DNA of 7,652 nucleotides, taken from contig JBEDUN010000098.1 of NCBI GenBank assembly GCA_040414675.1, forward strand, positions 1 through 7,652, read 5' to 3'. Below are positions 1 through 5,958 of this stretch, piece by piece; positions within the stretch are counted from its first letter, which is position 1; every line of letters starts with the position of its first letter. Below the pieces are notes generated by a model, which did not search any database, was not told the DNA's origin, and saw only the letters and a program-made list of their open reading frames with translations. Origin of the DNA: JARBAU01 sp040414675 (GTDB lineage: Archaea > Thermoproteota > Nitrososphaeria > Nitrososphaerales > Nitrososphaeraceae). Position numbers and translations under genes: made by a program.

Positions 1-1
1 A

Positions 2-220
2 GATGCTCTTGCTAAAAAACGAGAAATGAAAATAAATACACACATTATCATAAACGTAAAATCAGTTGCAGAAGGAATACTAGATTATGCTTCAAGTACG
101 AATATGGATCTGATTGTTATCGGTACAAAAGGCAAAACAGGAGGACACAGATTTCTTGTAGGAGGCAACTCAAATAAAATCATAGATCATGCTCATTGTC
201 CTGTGTTGGCAGTTAGATGA
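2..220 (+). CDS. Universal stress protein (UspA family), C-terminal part, 5' end outside window
   Basis: Only the last 72 residues are present; the frame is open to the left edge, so the gene begins before the window and the internal ATG at 26 is unlikely to be its start. The fragment carries the typical C-terminal half of a UspA domain: a helix (SVAEGILDYASSTNMDLI), then the strand LIVIGTKG, the nucleotide-binding loop G-x2-G-x9-G (GTKGKTGGHRFLVGG) and the closing helix and strand ending HCPVLAVR. In ATP-binding family members the last Gly of the loop is normally followed by Ser or Thr; here it is Gly-Asn-Ser, so nucleotide binding may be altered. The family consists of small cytosolic proteins, often dimeric, linked to stress survival; the specific role here is unknown. 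It ends at a TGA with no clear terminator. Family assignment is secure, function is not. Confidence 0.9.
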   Translation, partial: DALAKKREMKINTHIIINVKSVAEGILDYASSTNMDLIVIGTKGKTGGHRFLVGGNSNKIIDHAHCPVLAVR

Positions 221-629
221 ATTATCTTCAATGGGTAACAGTCTTATGCCACGACTTCGACCGTTATACCCTCAAGGACAATTGATATCAGTATCGTTTT
301 CATACTCAACTCTATAACTTATTGCCTTCTTGAGTTTTTGATATAATAAATGATTCTACATTTCCGATATATTGGTAACTATAACTAACAATTAATTGCC
401 GATATTATCACTTAAGGATATAGGGTAATTATTTGCGAAATTGCCATATTGGCTACGCCTAGGACTCTCCCTTATTTTTGTGAGTCGATAAATATTTTTC
501 TCAGAAAGGCTAAAATGCAATAATGTATTTTAATGTATGCAACATCATATATTTTACCATATAAACTGTTCTGGATGACGGGGGTCGCATTAACCTCGCT
601 CTACAACCAAGAACTTCATAAACCTTATT
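221..629. other. Intergenic stretch without a convincing gene
   Basis: No ORF with family resemblance is visible. A 28-codon ORF (231-317, plus) and a 72-codon ORF (533-751, plus) are open. The longer one runs antisense through the dead transposase and has an uneven, non-protein-like composition, so I reject it. On the minus strand around 270-355 there is a short open stretch rich in charged residues that ends in an in-frame TGA; it could be gene debris but is too short to judge. T-rich runs near 336-341 and 474-478 could act as archaeal terminators for the stress protein gene, but this is speculative. Confidence 0.4.
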
Positions 630-1001
630 CTATCCATATTTTATGTGAATACAGAGTAAATATAATTTTAGTCAGGTCCAGATATGTTGTCTATCATAAT
701 CTAGTTTTCAGTATGCTAAGTGATCAACAAAACACTCTGTCCTGTACTTGATATGCTGAATGAGCCTTTCCATTAGGTTCTTCAATTCAGTACCACACAT
801 TTGTTGAGACGATCTTAACCATCAGGTTGTATTGTACCAGTGGGCATCATCTGTAAACAGAACGTTTTCATCATCCCACAAAAACTGGAGTTTGTAGTCA
901 CACTTAATGTCCTTGAAGCCCAAACTAACAGAAATCTCGTTGAATTTTGAAGTACAGCCACTATCTCAGTAGCTCATGCTACGCGGCACATTTTTACTCA
1001 T
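630..1001 (-). pseudogene. Decayed IS6-like DDE transposase (C-terminal half)
   Basis: Reading the minus strand in one frame gives a clear transposase tail broken by stops. The segment FTDDAHWYN matches the second catalytic Asp region (family pattern VYTDD..WY), GTELKNLMERLIQHIK contains the catalytic Glu region (S/N-L-[MI]-E-R), and RTECFVDH matches the conserved RTE-[CS]-F-DD-[YH] block. This is followed by DRQHIW and LKLYLL, which correspond to the C-terminal H-V-x-N-W-L-x-L-F segment. At least three in-frame TGA codons interrupt about 100 codons, at sites where the family usually has Trp or Arg or is variable, so decay is by point mutation rather than frameshift. The first catalytic Asp and the N-terminal HTH are missing; the part above about 960 is not recognisable, and an ATG at 1001 may be chance. 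No terminal inverted repeats or target duplication could be identified. IS6-type assignment comes from motif memory, not a search. Confidence 0.75.
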
Positions 1002-1022
1002 TAATTAATTAATATCTGCTTA

Positions 1023-2162
1023 TCAGTCAACTTTCCGTAAAGCCTGAGTCGATTTTATCTTAGGAACAACCCAAATAATAAATGCTGTAACGAGGGCAAG
1101 TGAACATCCTAATAGAGTATTCTGGATCCTATCATATGTGGTTATTGAAGCTTTACTAGGATTTGCAAGACCATCTAGAAGTAGAACCATAACAGTCAGA
1201 AATATGACCTGGAAGGCGTAGTTAGTAATCTTAGTAAAGGAAACATAAATGCCAGTGAATAACAACGTCAAAAGGGCAAGTAACCACTGGTTGTCTACGG
1301 TATTGATTATTACGATGGTAATTATAACCCCAATAATGGTACCAATAATACGGTGGGCGATTTTATCAAAGGCCATGAAGATGATAAGTTGAGCCGGCAT
1401 AAGTATGAGTAATATTGTTTCCACAACCCATTTAGACTCACTTAGGTTAAACAATTGGGTAATTAGTAGGCCAACTACACCTGTCAGTGCTAGAGCTAAA
1501 GCGAATTGAAAATACTGAGAGCGTACAGAGAGATTACTTGTAAAAAGTTTGTATCTATCTTGCCTTGTTAATTTGGCCTGAGATTGTTGCTGTTGATGAC
1601 GCTGTTCTTGTACAGATTGATTTGTCGTTCTATGGCGTTTTGAGAATTTATGAGCTGGAAAAATTGCACCAGTGAGTATCGCCCATAATCCACCTATTAA
1701 AACGAGTAGGAAATCTAAACCAGTGGAAGTTAAAGTAACATTCCGGCTTGCAACTCCAAGAACAAAATTTACAGCGACAAAAAATAAAACTATGTAGGCT
1801 CCTGGAAATACTCTCAAATAGGATATAACGAATAATCCAAGACCTAGAAGTGGCAAAACAAGGTAATCAACCATACTTATGAGCTCGCCTATGACGAGAG
1901 CCCCTGCTAAAATTACTGAAACAAATAGTAAGATACGGGTCCGCTGACTAGTCGGCAAAATTGGGTCGATTGATATAACCCAAGCAGCTCCTATTATGAC
2001 AAGAGAGGATTCACCAACTTGTCCGGTAATAAGTCCTATTACAAGTAATGGCGCAATTATTGTCGCGACCCTCACACCATAAGATATATCTACCTTGTCA
2101 AAGTCTACAGTAACAAGATCATGCAAGAATTGTGATCCACGAGAGCGGTTGGATTTACTCAT
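1023..2162 (-). CDS. FUSC-family membrane protein (putative exporter)
   Basis: The 379-residue protein has two membrane halves separated by a polar linker. Hydrophobic segments fill residues about 31-63, 77-137 and 150-168. The linker, about 171-210, is basic and Gln-rich (EQRHQQQQSQ). A second cluster covers about 217-238, 246-265, 271-288, 293-330 and 345-366. The second half has the FUSC pattern: a helix, then WVVETILLILMPAQ, then DKIAHRIIGTIIGVI, which matches the family's R-x-x-G-T-x-x-G motif, with a second R-x3-T-x2-G repeat (RIQNTLLG) near 345. Bacterial relatives include YccS, AaeB (aromatic acid efflux) and plant ALMT proteins, so anion or aromatic-acid export is possible, but substrate is unknown. 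The linker is much shorter than in bacterial AaeB/YccS proteins. The ATG is chosen because a TATA-like box lies 28-35 bases upstream, fitting a leaderless transcript; no Shine-Dalgarno is visible. Confidence 0.8.
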   Translation of the reverse strand: MSKSNRSRGSQFLHDLVTVDFDKVDISYGVRVATIIAPLLVIGLITGQVGESSLVIIGAAWVISIDPILPTSQRTRILLFVSVILAGALVIGELISMVDYLVLPLLGLGLFVISYLRVFPGAYIVLFFVAVNFVLGVASRNVTLTSTGLDFLLVLIGGLWAILTGAIFPAHKFSKRHRTTNQSVQEQRHQQQQSQAKLTRQDRYKLFTSNLSVRSQYFQFALALALTGVVGLLITQLFNLSESKWVVETILLILMPAQLIIFMAFDKIAHRIIGTIIGVIITIVIINTVDNQWLLALLTLLFTGIYVSFTKITNYAFQVIFLTVMVLLLDGLANPSKASITTYDRIQNTLLGCSLALVTAFIIWVVPKIKSTQALRKVD

Positions 2163-2164
2163 GC

Positions 2165-2401
2165 TTATTGTCTGAGTACGAATCTAGAATTTAAAAAGAT
2201 ATATCTAAATCCGAAAAAGTTAGTCCGTTCTATTAGTTCAATAGATCCATTTTGTTGGTTGGGGCAATGAGGTAAGACATATTTCCAACCTGATTTACTT
2301 TTATTTTTCAATTCGTCTACTTTTGCCATTAGGTTCATAACTTGATCAGATAGTGCAGTCAGTGATAATCCATCTCTCGTAGGTTTGCTTAAAGTAGATA
2401 A
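2165..2401 (-). pseudogene. Open stretch upstream of the FUSC gene, probable gene remnant
   Basis: A minus-strand frame is open for 78 codons between a TGA (2404-2402) and a TAA (2167-2165) that sits three bases before the FUSC start. The first ATG is at 2338, giving a 57-residue product. The predicted sequence contains a helical segment (LTALSDQVMNLMAKVDELK) followed by WKYVLPHCPNQQNGSIELIE. The latter part faintly resembles the integrase-core pattern P-x-x-P-x-x-N-G-x-I-E-R, but that is too weak to name a family. The last 20 or so codons run through the FUSC TATA box and are probably not real coding sequence. The length without a stop in such AT-rich DNA suggests former coding sequence rather than chance, but I cannot exclude a functional small protein. 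Confidence 0.3.
2190..2197 (-). promoter_or_regulatory. TATA-like box for the FUSC gene
   Basis: On the minus strand TTTTTAAA lies 28-35 bases before the ATG at 2162, within an AT-rich stretch that also holds TATATC. That spacing puts the transcription start at or very near the ATG, which is the arrangement of leaderless archaeal transcripts. Assignment is by position and composition only. Confidence 0.45.
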
Positions 2402-2476
2402 TCACTATTGATAGTAGTTTTTACTCTTTACGCACTTCTGCTCGTTAGCTAGAAGGGATAGAAAATAATAGCGACA

Positions 2477-2483
2477 TATTTAT
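2477..2483 (+). promoter_or_regulatory. Possible TATA box for the leader ORF-ClC transcript
   Basis: TATTTAT lies 32-38 bases upstream of the leader ORF ATG at 2515. A start about 25 bases downstream would fall close to, or inside, the Shine-Dalgarno sequence at 2498-2503, which makes this box doubtful. The A-rich stretch GAAAATAATA at 2461-2470 would leave a leader of about 25 bases and is an equally good candidate. Confidence 0.3.
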
Positions 2484-2497
2484 CAATGTTGGTTAGC

Positions 2498-2503
2498 AAG
2501 GAG
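2498..2503 (+). promoter_or_regulatory. Shine-Dalgarno sequence of the 34-codon leader ORF
   Basis: AAGGAG followed by TGAT closely matches the complement of the archaeal 16S rRNA 3' end (GGAGGTGAT with one base missing). It sits 11 bases before the ATG at 2515. It is among the best ribosome binding sites in the window and is the main reason to take the short ORF seriously. Confidence 0.55.
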
Positions 2504-2514
2504 TGATTCATATA

Positions 2515-2619
2515 ATGCAGTTACAATCCTCTTACTCAAAAGAATCTACAGAAAATGCTAATTCTATTTTTAAAAGTATAGACTTGAATATTAGAAACTT
2601 AGCGGGTGGATATCTATGA
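2515..2619 (+). CDS. 34-residue leader ORF overlapping the ClC start
   Basis: The ATG at 2515 follows a good Shine-Dalgarno (AAGGAG) and opens a 34-codon frame whose TGA (2617-2619) overlaps the ClC ATG (2616-2618) as ATGA. This is the classical arrangement for translational coupling. The product (MQLQSSYSKESTENANSIFK...) is polar, Ser/Asn-rich and has no hydrophobic segment, motif or recognisable family. It may be a true small protein, a regulatory leader peptide whose translation brings ribosomes to the ClC start, or the former N-terminus of the transporter separated by a frameshift. The last is less likely because ClC proteins need no such extension. The ClC gene itself has only a weak site (GGGTGG at 2604-2609), which fits a dependence on upstream translation. 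Confidence 0.45.
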   Translation: MQLQSSYSKESTENANSIFKSIDLNIRNLAGGYL

Positions 2620-3887
2620 GTGGTGACCCAGAAGAATCTACTTCGAATGGTGCCTATTATAGGTTAATGCTCTATGCAGCGTTATTCGGTGGTCTTTTCT
2701 CTCTTATAACTACTGGATACATCACACTCTACAACGAGGGTGTCAAGTTCTTTGGGCAGCATAGCGTATACCTATTTAAGATTAACTTTTGGCCGCTAAT
2801 CCTGTTGGGTGTATCAGGAGTATTCATTGGTCTTGCGATCAAATTCCTTGGGCAACATGGAGGACCGGGAGTTGCCCAAGCCCAATATGCTAGGACCGGT
2901 GGCATCAACTACCGTAACTTGCCAGGTATACTCATTCAAGGTTTTATAGCATTATGGAGTGGTGCAGCAGTTGGTCCGGAAGGGACACTTGTTTTTCTTA
3001 CTGGTGGACTGGGTACCTTTGTGTCTCAACGGCTGAAGCTTCAAAAAGATGATGTGCAAGTACTGGTTTATAGTGCGATAGCAGGTGCATTTGGAGGTTT
3101 CTTTGGATCTCCTATAATTGGAGCAGTTGGTGCAGTCGAGTACATGTTCATCAAGGAGCTAAATTTGTATCGTCACCTGATACCTGGACTCATTGCAGGA
3201 GCCGTGGGTTATGGTGTCTATTTTGCCATCCTGCATACTTCATTTTTAGGTGTATACGACTTCCCTAATTTTGCCTCTCTTCGTATAGTTGACCTTGTCT
3301 GGGCATTGCTGGTTGGGATTATTGCTGCGCTAATTGGGACTTTGTTCAAGATTGTATTCGGACTTGTCCATCGTGTTTTTGGCCGTTTTAATAAGAAACC
3401 AGTTGCTCGTTCTATCATAGGTGGTTTGATTATTGGTTTGATTGGTTCATTTCTTCCACTAACACTTTACTCTGGCCAGAACCAGTTACTCCAAATCGTA
3501 CATAACCCGGCTGCATATGGTATAGGAATATTACTCCTGATGATGCTAGTCAAGATGTTGCTTACTAGTACGTCATTTGCTACAGGCTTTGATGGTGGAC
3601 CTATTTTTCCGTTACTATTTATAGGAGGTACTCTAGGACAGGTTCTTTCAGAAGTTCTACCATTCATTCCACAGGGCGTTGGTGTGCTTGCAGGTATGGC
3701 TGGGGCTGCATGTTCATTTCTCCCAATTCCACTAACACTTGCCCTGCTATTGGGGCTATTCGGAGGACAAACCGACCTTATACCAGTCATTGTCATAGGA
3801 GCAGTAATAGGTTTCATAGTTTCCAAGGCAGTCACCCCACTGCTTCCCAAACCTCGCCCACAGACAGATGGGAATAAACAACAATAA
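2616..3887 (+). CDS. ClC-family chloride channel or Cl-/H+ antiporter, no CBS domains
   Basis: The 423-residue polytopic protein is a ClC-family anion transporter, slightly shorter than E. coli ClcA (473) and without C-terminal CBS domains. The family signatures are present in modified form. GGPGVAQ at 82-88 stands where GSGIPE is usual. GAAVGPEGTLVF at 116-127 supplies the gating glutamate (E122, equal to E148 of ClcA). SPIIGAVGAVEYM at 165-177 matches helix H. GFDGGPIFPLLFIGG at 324-338 corresponds to the GxFxP anion-binding segment. Aligned without gaps to ClcA, the internal proton glutamate E203 would be Tyr175, preceded by E174, so it is open whether this protein exchanges protons or only conducts anions. 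The selectivity-filter Ser is also not obvious. The ATG at 2616 is the only good start, since an in-frame TAG lies shortly upstream with no start between. It is preceded by a coupled short ORF. The likely role is anion homeostasis or acid/osmotic response at the cytoplasmic membrane. Confidence 0.92.
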   Translation: MSGDPEESTSNGAYYRLMLYAALFGGLFSLITTGYITLYNEGVKFFGQHSVYLFKINFWPLILLGVSGVFIGLAIKFLGQHGGPGVAQAQYARTGGINYRNLPGILIQGFIALWSGAAVGPEGTLVFLTGGLGTFVSQRLKLQKDDVQVLVYSAIAGAFGGFFGSPIIGAVGAVEYMFIKELNLYRHLIPGLIAGAVGYGVYFAILHTSFLGVYDFPNFASLRIVDLVWALLVGIIAALIGTLFKIVFGLVHRVFGRFNKKPVARSIIGGLIIGLIGSFLPLTLYSGQNQLLQIVHNPAAYGIGILLLMMLVKMLLTSTSFATGFDGGPIFPLLFIGGTLGQVLSEVLPFIPQGVGVLAGMAGAACSFLPIPLTLALLLGLFGGQTDLIPVIVIGAVIGFIVSKAVTPLLPKPRPQTDGNKQQ

Positions 3888-4427
3888 CGAGTGACGACAT
3901 GCCGTTAGTCTTTAAAGTAGTGAGCTTCCAGACACAGTAGCATTCATTCTAGATATAAATCTCATCACCTGATTTGGATCTCTAAGGATGTAACTGAACT
4001 ACTAGATAGAAAGATAACCACCCACAGTAGTAGGATAGAATAAACGAAATTATAGTGATGTCTATAACGGTTGTTCCATTTCACATTTACTATGTATCAT
4101 ACTTTCTAGTTATGCGGCTCTAGTATAAAGTTCAGTATTTTTAGCTCCAAAATCATTCCTGTATTATGGAATTAAGATAAGTAGCATAGTACAAATATGG
4201 AAATCAGGGTATATGTGGCTAAAGAATTTCAACTCTATAATAACTGACAAAGTATAAAGGAATAAAACCATGACGAACCATGAGGTTATTGCCAGGGCTT
4301 TAATGCATTATATATACTAAAGAAATCTAATTATTTTGACTTGGTAGCAAACATGTAAACCAACATGAAGTGGAGATAGATCATTCGATTTTGTATTTCG
4401 AACAGTTACTACTTCAACGAACTCATT
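3888..4427. other. Intergenic region of 540 bases with no convincing gene
   Basis: This gap lies between the convergent ClC and hydrolase genes, so it should hold the terminators of both. No stable hairpin is obvious; a T-run at 4137-4141 is the only terminator-like element seen. Two tiny ORFs were examined. A 16-codon ORF at 4270-4320 (plus) follows AAAGGA and a TATA-like TATAAAG. A 39-codon GTG-initiated ORF at 4084-3965 (minus) encodes a basic N-terminus followed by one plausible membrane helix (FVYSILLLWVVIFL), with no ribosome binding site. Neither is strong enough to call. A second AT-rich TATA-like stretch lies at about 4306-4318. Confidence 0.4.
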
Positions 4428-5186
4428 CTAAAGGTTAACTTGTTCAGAAGGAAATTGCCGAGGGTCTAGTAAATTCCATTCGTCCATAAAGGCTTTGGCT
4501 TCTTTTTCTGAATCTATAAAGGCCTTAACTTCACCTTTTCGCATCTTATCTAGTCTGCTGATCACTTCTTTAAACTTCTCAGTATTCATTACCAATCCAT
4601 AGTAATCTCTTACCCTTTCTAATGTGGTTTCGTAGTGTCTCTTGTCACCAGATGCTGTAGCATCAGATATTATTGCGACATCATAGCCTGTGTTAAATCC
4701 TTCCCTTAATGATGTCTCTACACAAATAGAAGTATCAATTCCAGTAAATACTAACAAATTAATGCTTTGACTCTGAAGCATAATTTGGAAATCCGTATCT
4801 TGGAAAGCAGAATCCCTTCTTTTGAGAATTACGGGATCTTTCTCCTTAGGTTTTAGTTCATCGATCGTTACTCCATCCCACGTACCTCTAACACAGATCG
4901 GTACTTTCAATCTCTCCTGTCTTGATTTTGGTAAGATATTATGGACGTTTGTAAGAATATCTATGCCACTATCCTCCTTCACTGCCTCGGTGTAAAAGAC
5001 AGGAATACCCATACTTCTGCAGAATTCTATTAAATCTTTAATCTTTGGAATTATCTCTCTATACAGAGTTGTGTTATACCCTATTTTATCATAAGATCCA
5101 CCTTTCGCCACGAAACCATTCTGCATATCTATAACAACTAAGGCGGGAACAAGAGTACGACCACTTGGCAAAGGTACTTTAAACAA
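4428..5186 (-). CDS. Isochorismatase-fold cysteine hydrolase (RutB/N-carbamoyl-amidohydrolase type)
   Basis: The 252-residue protein has the complete catalytic triad of the isochorismatase-like family: D20 in LVVIDMQNGF, K122 in VILKRRDSAF, and the nucleophile C155 in FTGIDTSICVETSLREG. The GTWDG sequence near 101 and the segment from K122 to the Cys helix resemble ureidoacrylate amidohydrolase (RutB) and N-carbamoylsarcosine/biuret hydrolases more than true isochorismatases, so hydrolysis of a carbamoyl or ureido amide in the cytosol is the best guess. The substrate is not determinable from sequence. After the core, which ends near residue 205, about 47 residues of charged helix (KFKEVISRLDKMRKG onward) are unusual for the family. 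The start is TTG: the next in-frame ATG is at codon 21, inside the catalytic strand. Upstream no ATG, GTG or TTG occurs before an in-frame stop. A TATA-like box 25-36 bases upstream supports it. Confidence 0.88.
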   Translation of the reverse strand: MFKVPLPSGRTLVPALVVIDMQNGFVAKGGSYDKIGYNTTLYREIIPKIKDLIEFCRSMGIPVFYTEAVKEDSGIDILTNVHNILPKSRQERLKVPICVRGTWDGVTIDELKPKEKDPVILKRRDSAFQDTDFQIMLQSQSINLLVFTGIDTSICVETSLREGFNTGYDVAIISDATASGDKRHYETTLERVRDYYGLVMNTEKFKEVISRLDKMRKGEVKAFIDSEKEAKAFMDEWNLLDPRQFPSEQVNL

Positions 5187-5210
5187 TTTCTCAGACTTTA
5201 TATTAATCAG

Positions 5211-5222
5211 CTTAAAGATAAA
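5211..5222 (-). promoter_or_regulatory. TATA-like box for the hydrolase gene
   Basis: Minus-strand TTTATCTTTAAG lies 25-36 bases before the TTG start at 5186, a distance that predicts a leaderless or nearly leaderless transcript. No Shine-Dalgarno is seen before the TTG. A second AT-rich element (TTAATATAAAG) is only 10-20 bases from the start, too close to be the TATA box. Confidence 0.4.
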
Positions 5223-5281
5223 GGTTTAGTTAAAGACATGTTGGTACAGACATGGCGGGGCAAGGCTGGTTCTTGTTCTTG

Positions 5282-5410
5282 TTAATCTATCCCTCGTATA
5301 TATTGAATATTCATATTTCGCGTTGCCTGAATGTATGCAGAATCAACAAGTGCTAAAACCAACTTCTTGCTTGCATAGTCAGTTCCTAAAATCTTAAATG
5401 CATTTATCAT
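5282..5410 (-). CDS. Small winged-helix-like regulator fragment (42 residues)
   Basis: A 42-codon minus-strand ORF starts at an ATG preceded, four bases away, by GGAAGGG (5421-5415), a good Shine-Dalgarno, with a TATA-like box about 45 bases upstream. The product begins MINAFKILGTDYASKKLVLALVDSAYIQ. This resembles the first two helices of the small archaeal wHTH proteins as I remember them (pattern ALEILGTEYARKIL...S.QQL...L.IP). The recognition helix and wing are missing or degenerate (RNMNIQYIRGID), so it is probably a truncated regulator; a functional mini-protein is possible. It lies 95 bases upstream of the hydrolase gene on the same strand. A 15-bp perfect inverted repeat (5446-5460) over its promoter is a candidate operator. 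Family assignment is tentative. Confidence 0.45.
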   Translation of the reverse strand: MINAFKILGTDYASKKLVLALVDSAYIQATRNMNIQYIRGID

Positions 5411-5445
5411 CTAACCCTTCCAAAGAATTACTAATTTAATAACCC

Positions 5446-5460
5446 ATACTTAAAAAGTAT
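5446..5460. repeat. Perfect inverted repeat at the small regulator's promoter
   Basis: ATACTT-AAA-AAGTAT is a perfect 6-bp inverted repeat with a 3-base centre, 36-50 bases before the ATG at 5410. On the minus strand it overlaps the TATA-like sequence (TATACTTTTTAAG). The position is right for an operator of a dimeric HTH protein that would block the promoter. Short AT-rich palindromes also occur by chance. Confidence 0.4.
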
Positions 5461-5463
5461 ATA
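5452..5463 (-). promoter_or_regulatory. TATA-like box for the 42-codon ORF
   Basis: Minus-strand TATATACTTTTT lies about 42-53 bases before the ATG at 5410. Transcription would start near 5432 and leave a leader of about 22 bases, enough to include the GGAAGGG Shine-Dalgarno at 5421-5415. Confidence 0.4.
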
Positions 5464-5645
5464 GAGTCGGATTCTGTTACAAGAAAATCAGCTATTTGCG
5501 TCGCTATCGGAGTGGATACAATCTACAACCTAAACTTGATATCAACTTCAAAACTCAAAAGAATTAGAATAGTCCACTCTTTGTAGACTATAATTAGTAT
5601 TCATTCTGAAGACATTTTAGAATAACAATCATAATACAGGCATAA

Positions 5646-5908
5646 TTACTTCTTTTCGTCACTTGGCATCTGTAACAAAAAATCATTCAATAAATCTTTC
5701 ACTTTATAATGCTTAAAAATTTCAGTGAGGGAATCCTCCGGTATTTGTTTGTCCCATAATCTGAGCGTGCTATTGCTGAATGTAATACTCTTACCTTTAT
5801 TTACTTCTGTCTTCTTACTACTATCCTCTCATTATCTGATGAATCAGTAAGTGTTATCCAGCTTGCTTGTAGTTCTCTATAGTTAGTTAAAATATATAGA
5901 GCATTTTT
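5646..5908 (-). pseudogene. Frameshifted gene remnant of unknown family
   Basis: Two minus-strand frames join into one protein-like sequence. From about 5908 the first frame reads NALYILTNYRELQASWITLTDSSDNE in part. Near 5830 sense switches to the next frame, open from 5828, which continues SSKKTEVNKGKSITF, then STLRLWDKQIPEDSLTEIF, and ends LLNDFLLQMPSDEKK before TAA at 5648-5646. The second frame is 60 codons long, strongly protein-like (charged linker, amphipathic helices), and has no start codon of its own, so a one-base indel at GAGAGGAT is likely. In the first frame TAG codons lie just upstream (5911-5909 and again 27 bases further), so the 5' part is also damaged. I do not recognise the family. 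It is read away from the divergent gene at 5959, and its 5' end overlaps that gene's promoter. Confidence 0.45.
5888..5898 (+). promoter_or_regulatory. TATA box for the coiled-coil membrane protein gene
   Basis: TAAAATATATA is a close match to the archaeal TATA consensus. Transcription would begin about 25 bases downstream, near 5919, giving a leader of about 40 bases before the ATG at 5959. No strong Shine-Dalgarno is visible; GAGAA at 5946-5950 is weak. Confidence 0.5.
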
Positions 5909-5958
5909 CTAACAAGTTTTTAGGTCACATTCTAGCACCTATTAAGAGAACAGGCTGG

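Noticed and set aside
533..751. 72-codon plus-strand ORF
   Set aside because: It runs antisense through the recognisable remains of the transposase, has no ribosome binding site, and its composition is not protein-like.
1000..1013. TTAA tandem repeat (TTAATTAATTAAT)
   Set aside because: Low-complexity AT run; not flanked by any matching copy that would mark an insertion-site duplication.
3218..3850. Minus-strand ORFs of 66 and 127 codons
   Set aside because: Both lie wholly inside the ClC gene, antisense to conserved transporter motifs; shadows of that gene.
3965..4084. 39-codon minus-strand ORF starting with GTG and encoding one possible membrane helix
   Set aside because: No ribosome binding site or promoter at a suitable distance, a non-ATG start, and a length expected by chance in a 540-base gap.
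4270..4320. 16-codon ORF after AAAGGA and TATAAAG
   Set aside because: Signals are suggestive but the product is too short and has no context to support a gene.
5574..5592. Imperfect hairpin (AGTCCAC / GTAGACT) as a terminator or regulatory RNA
   Set aside because: Only a 7-bp stem with one mismatch, and no T-run follows on either strand.
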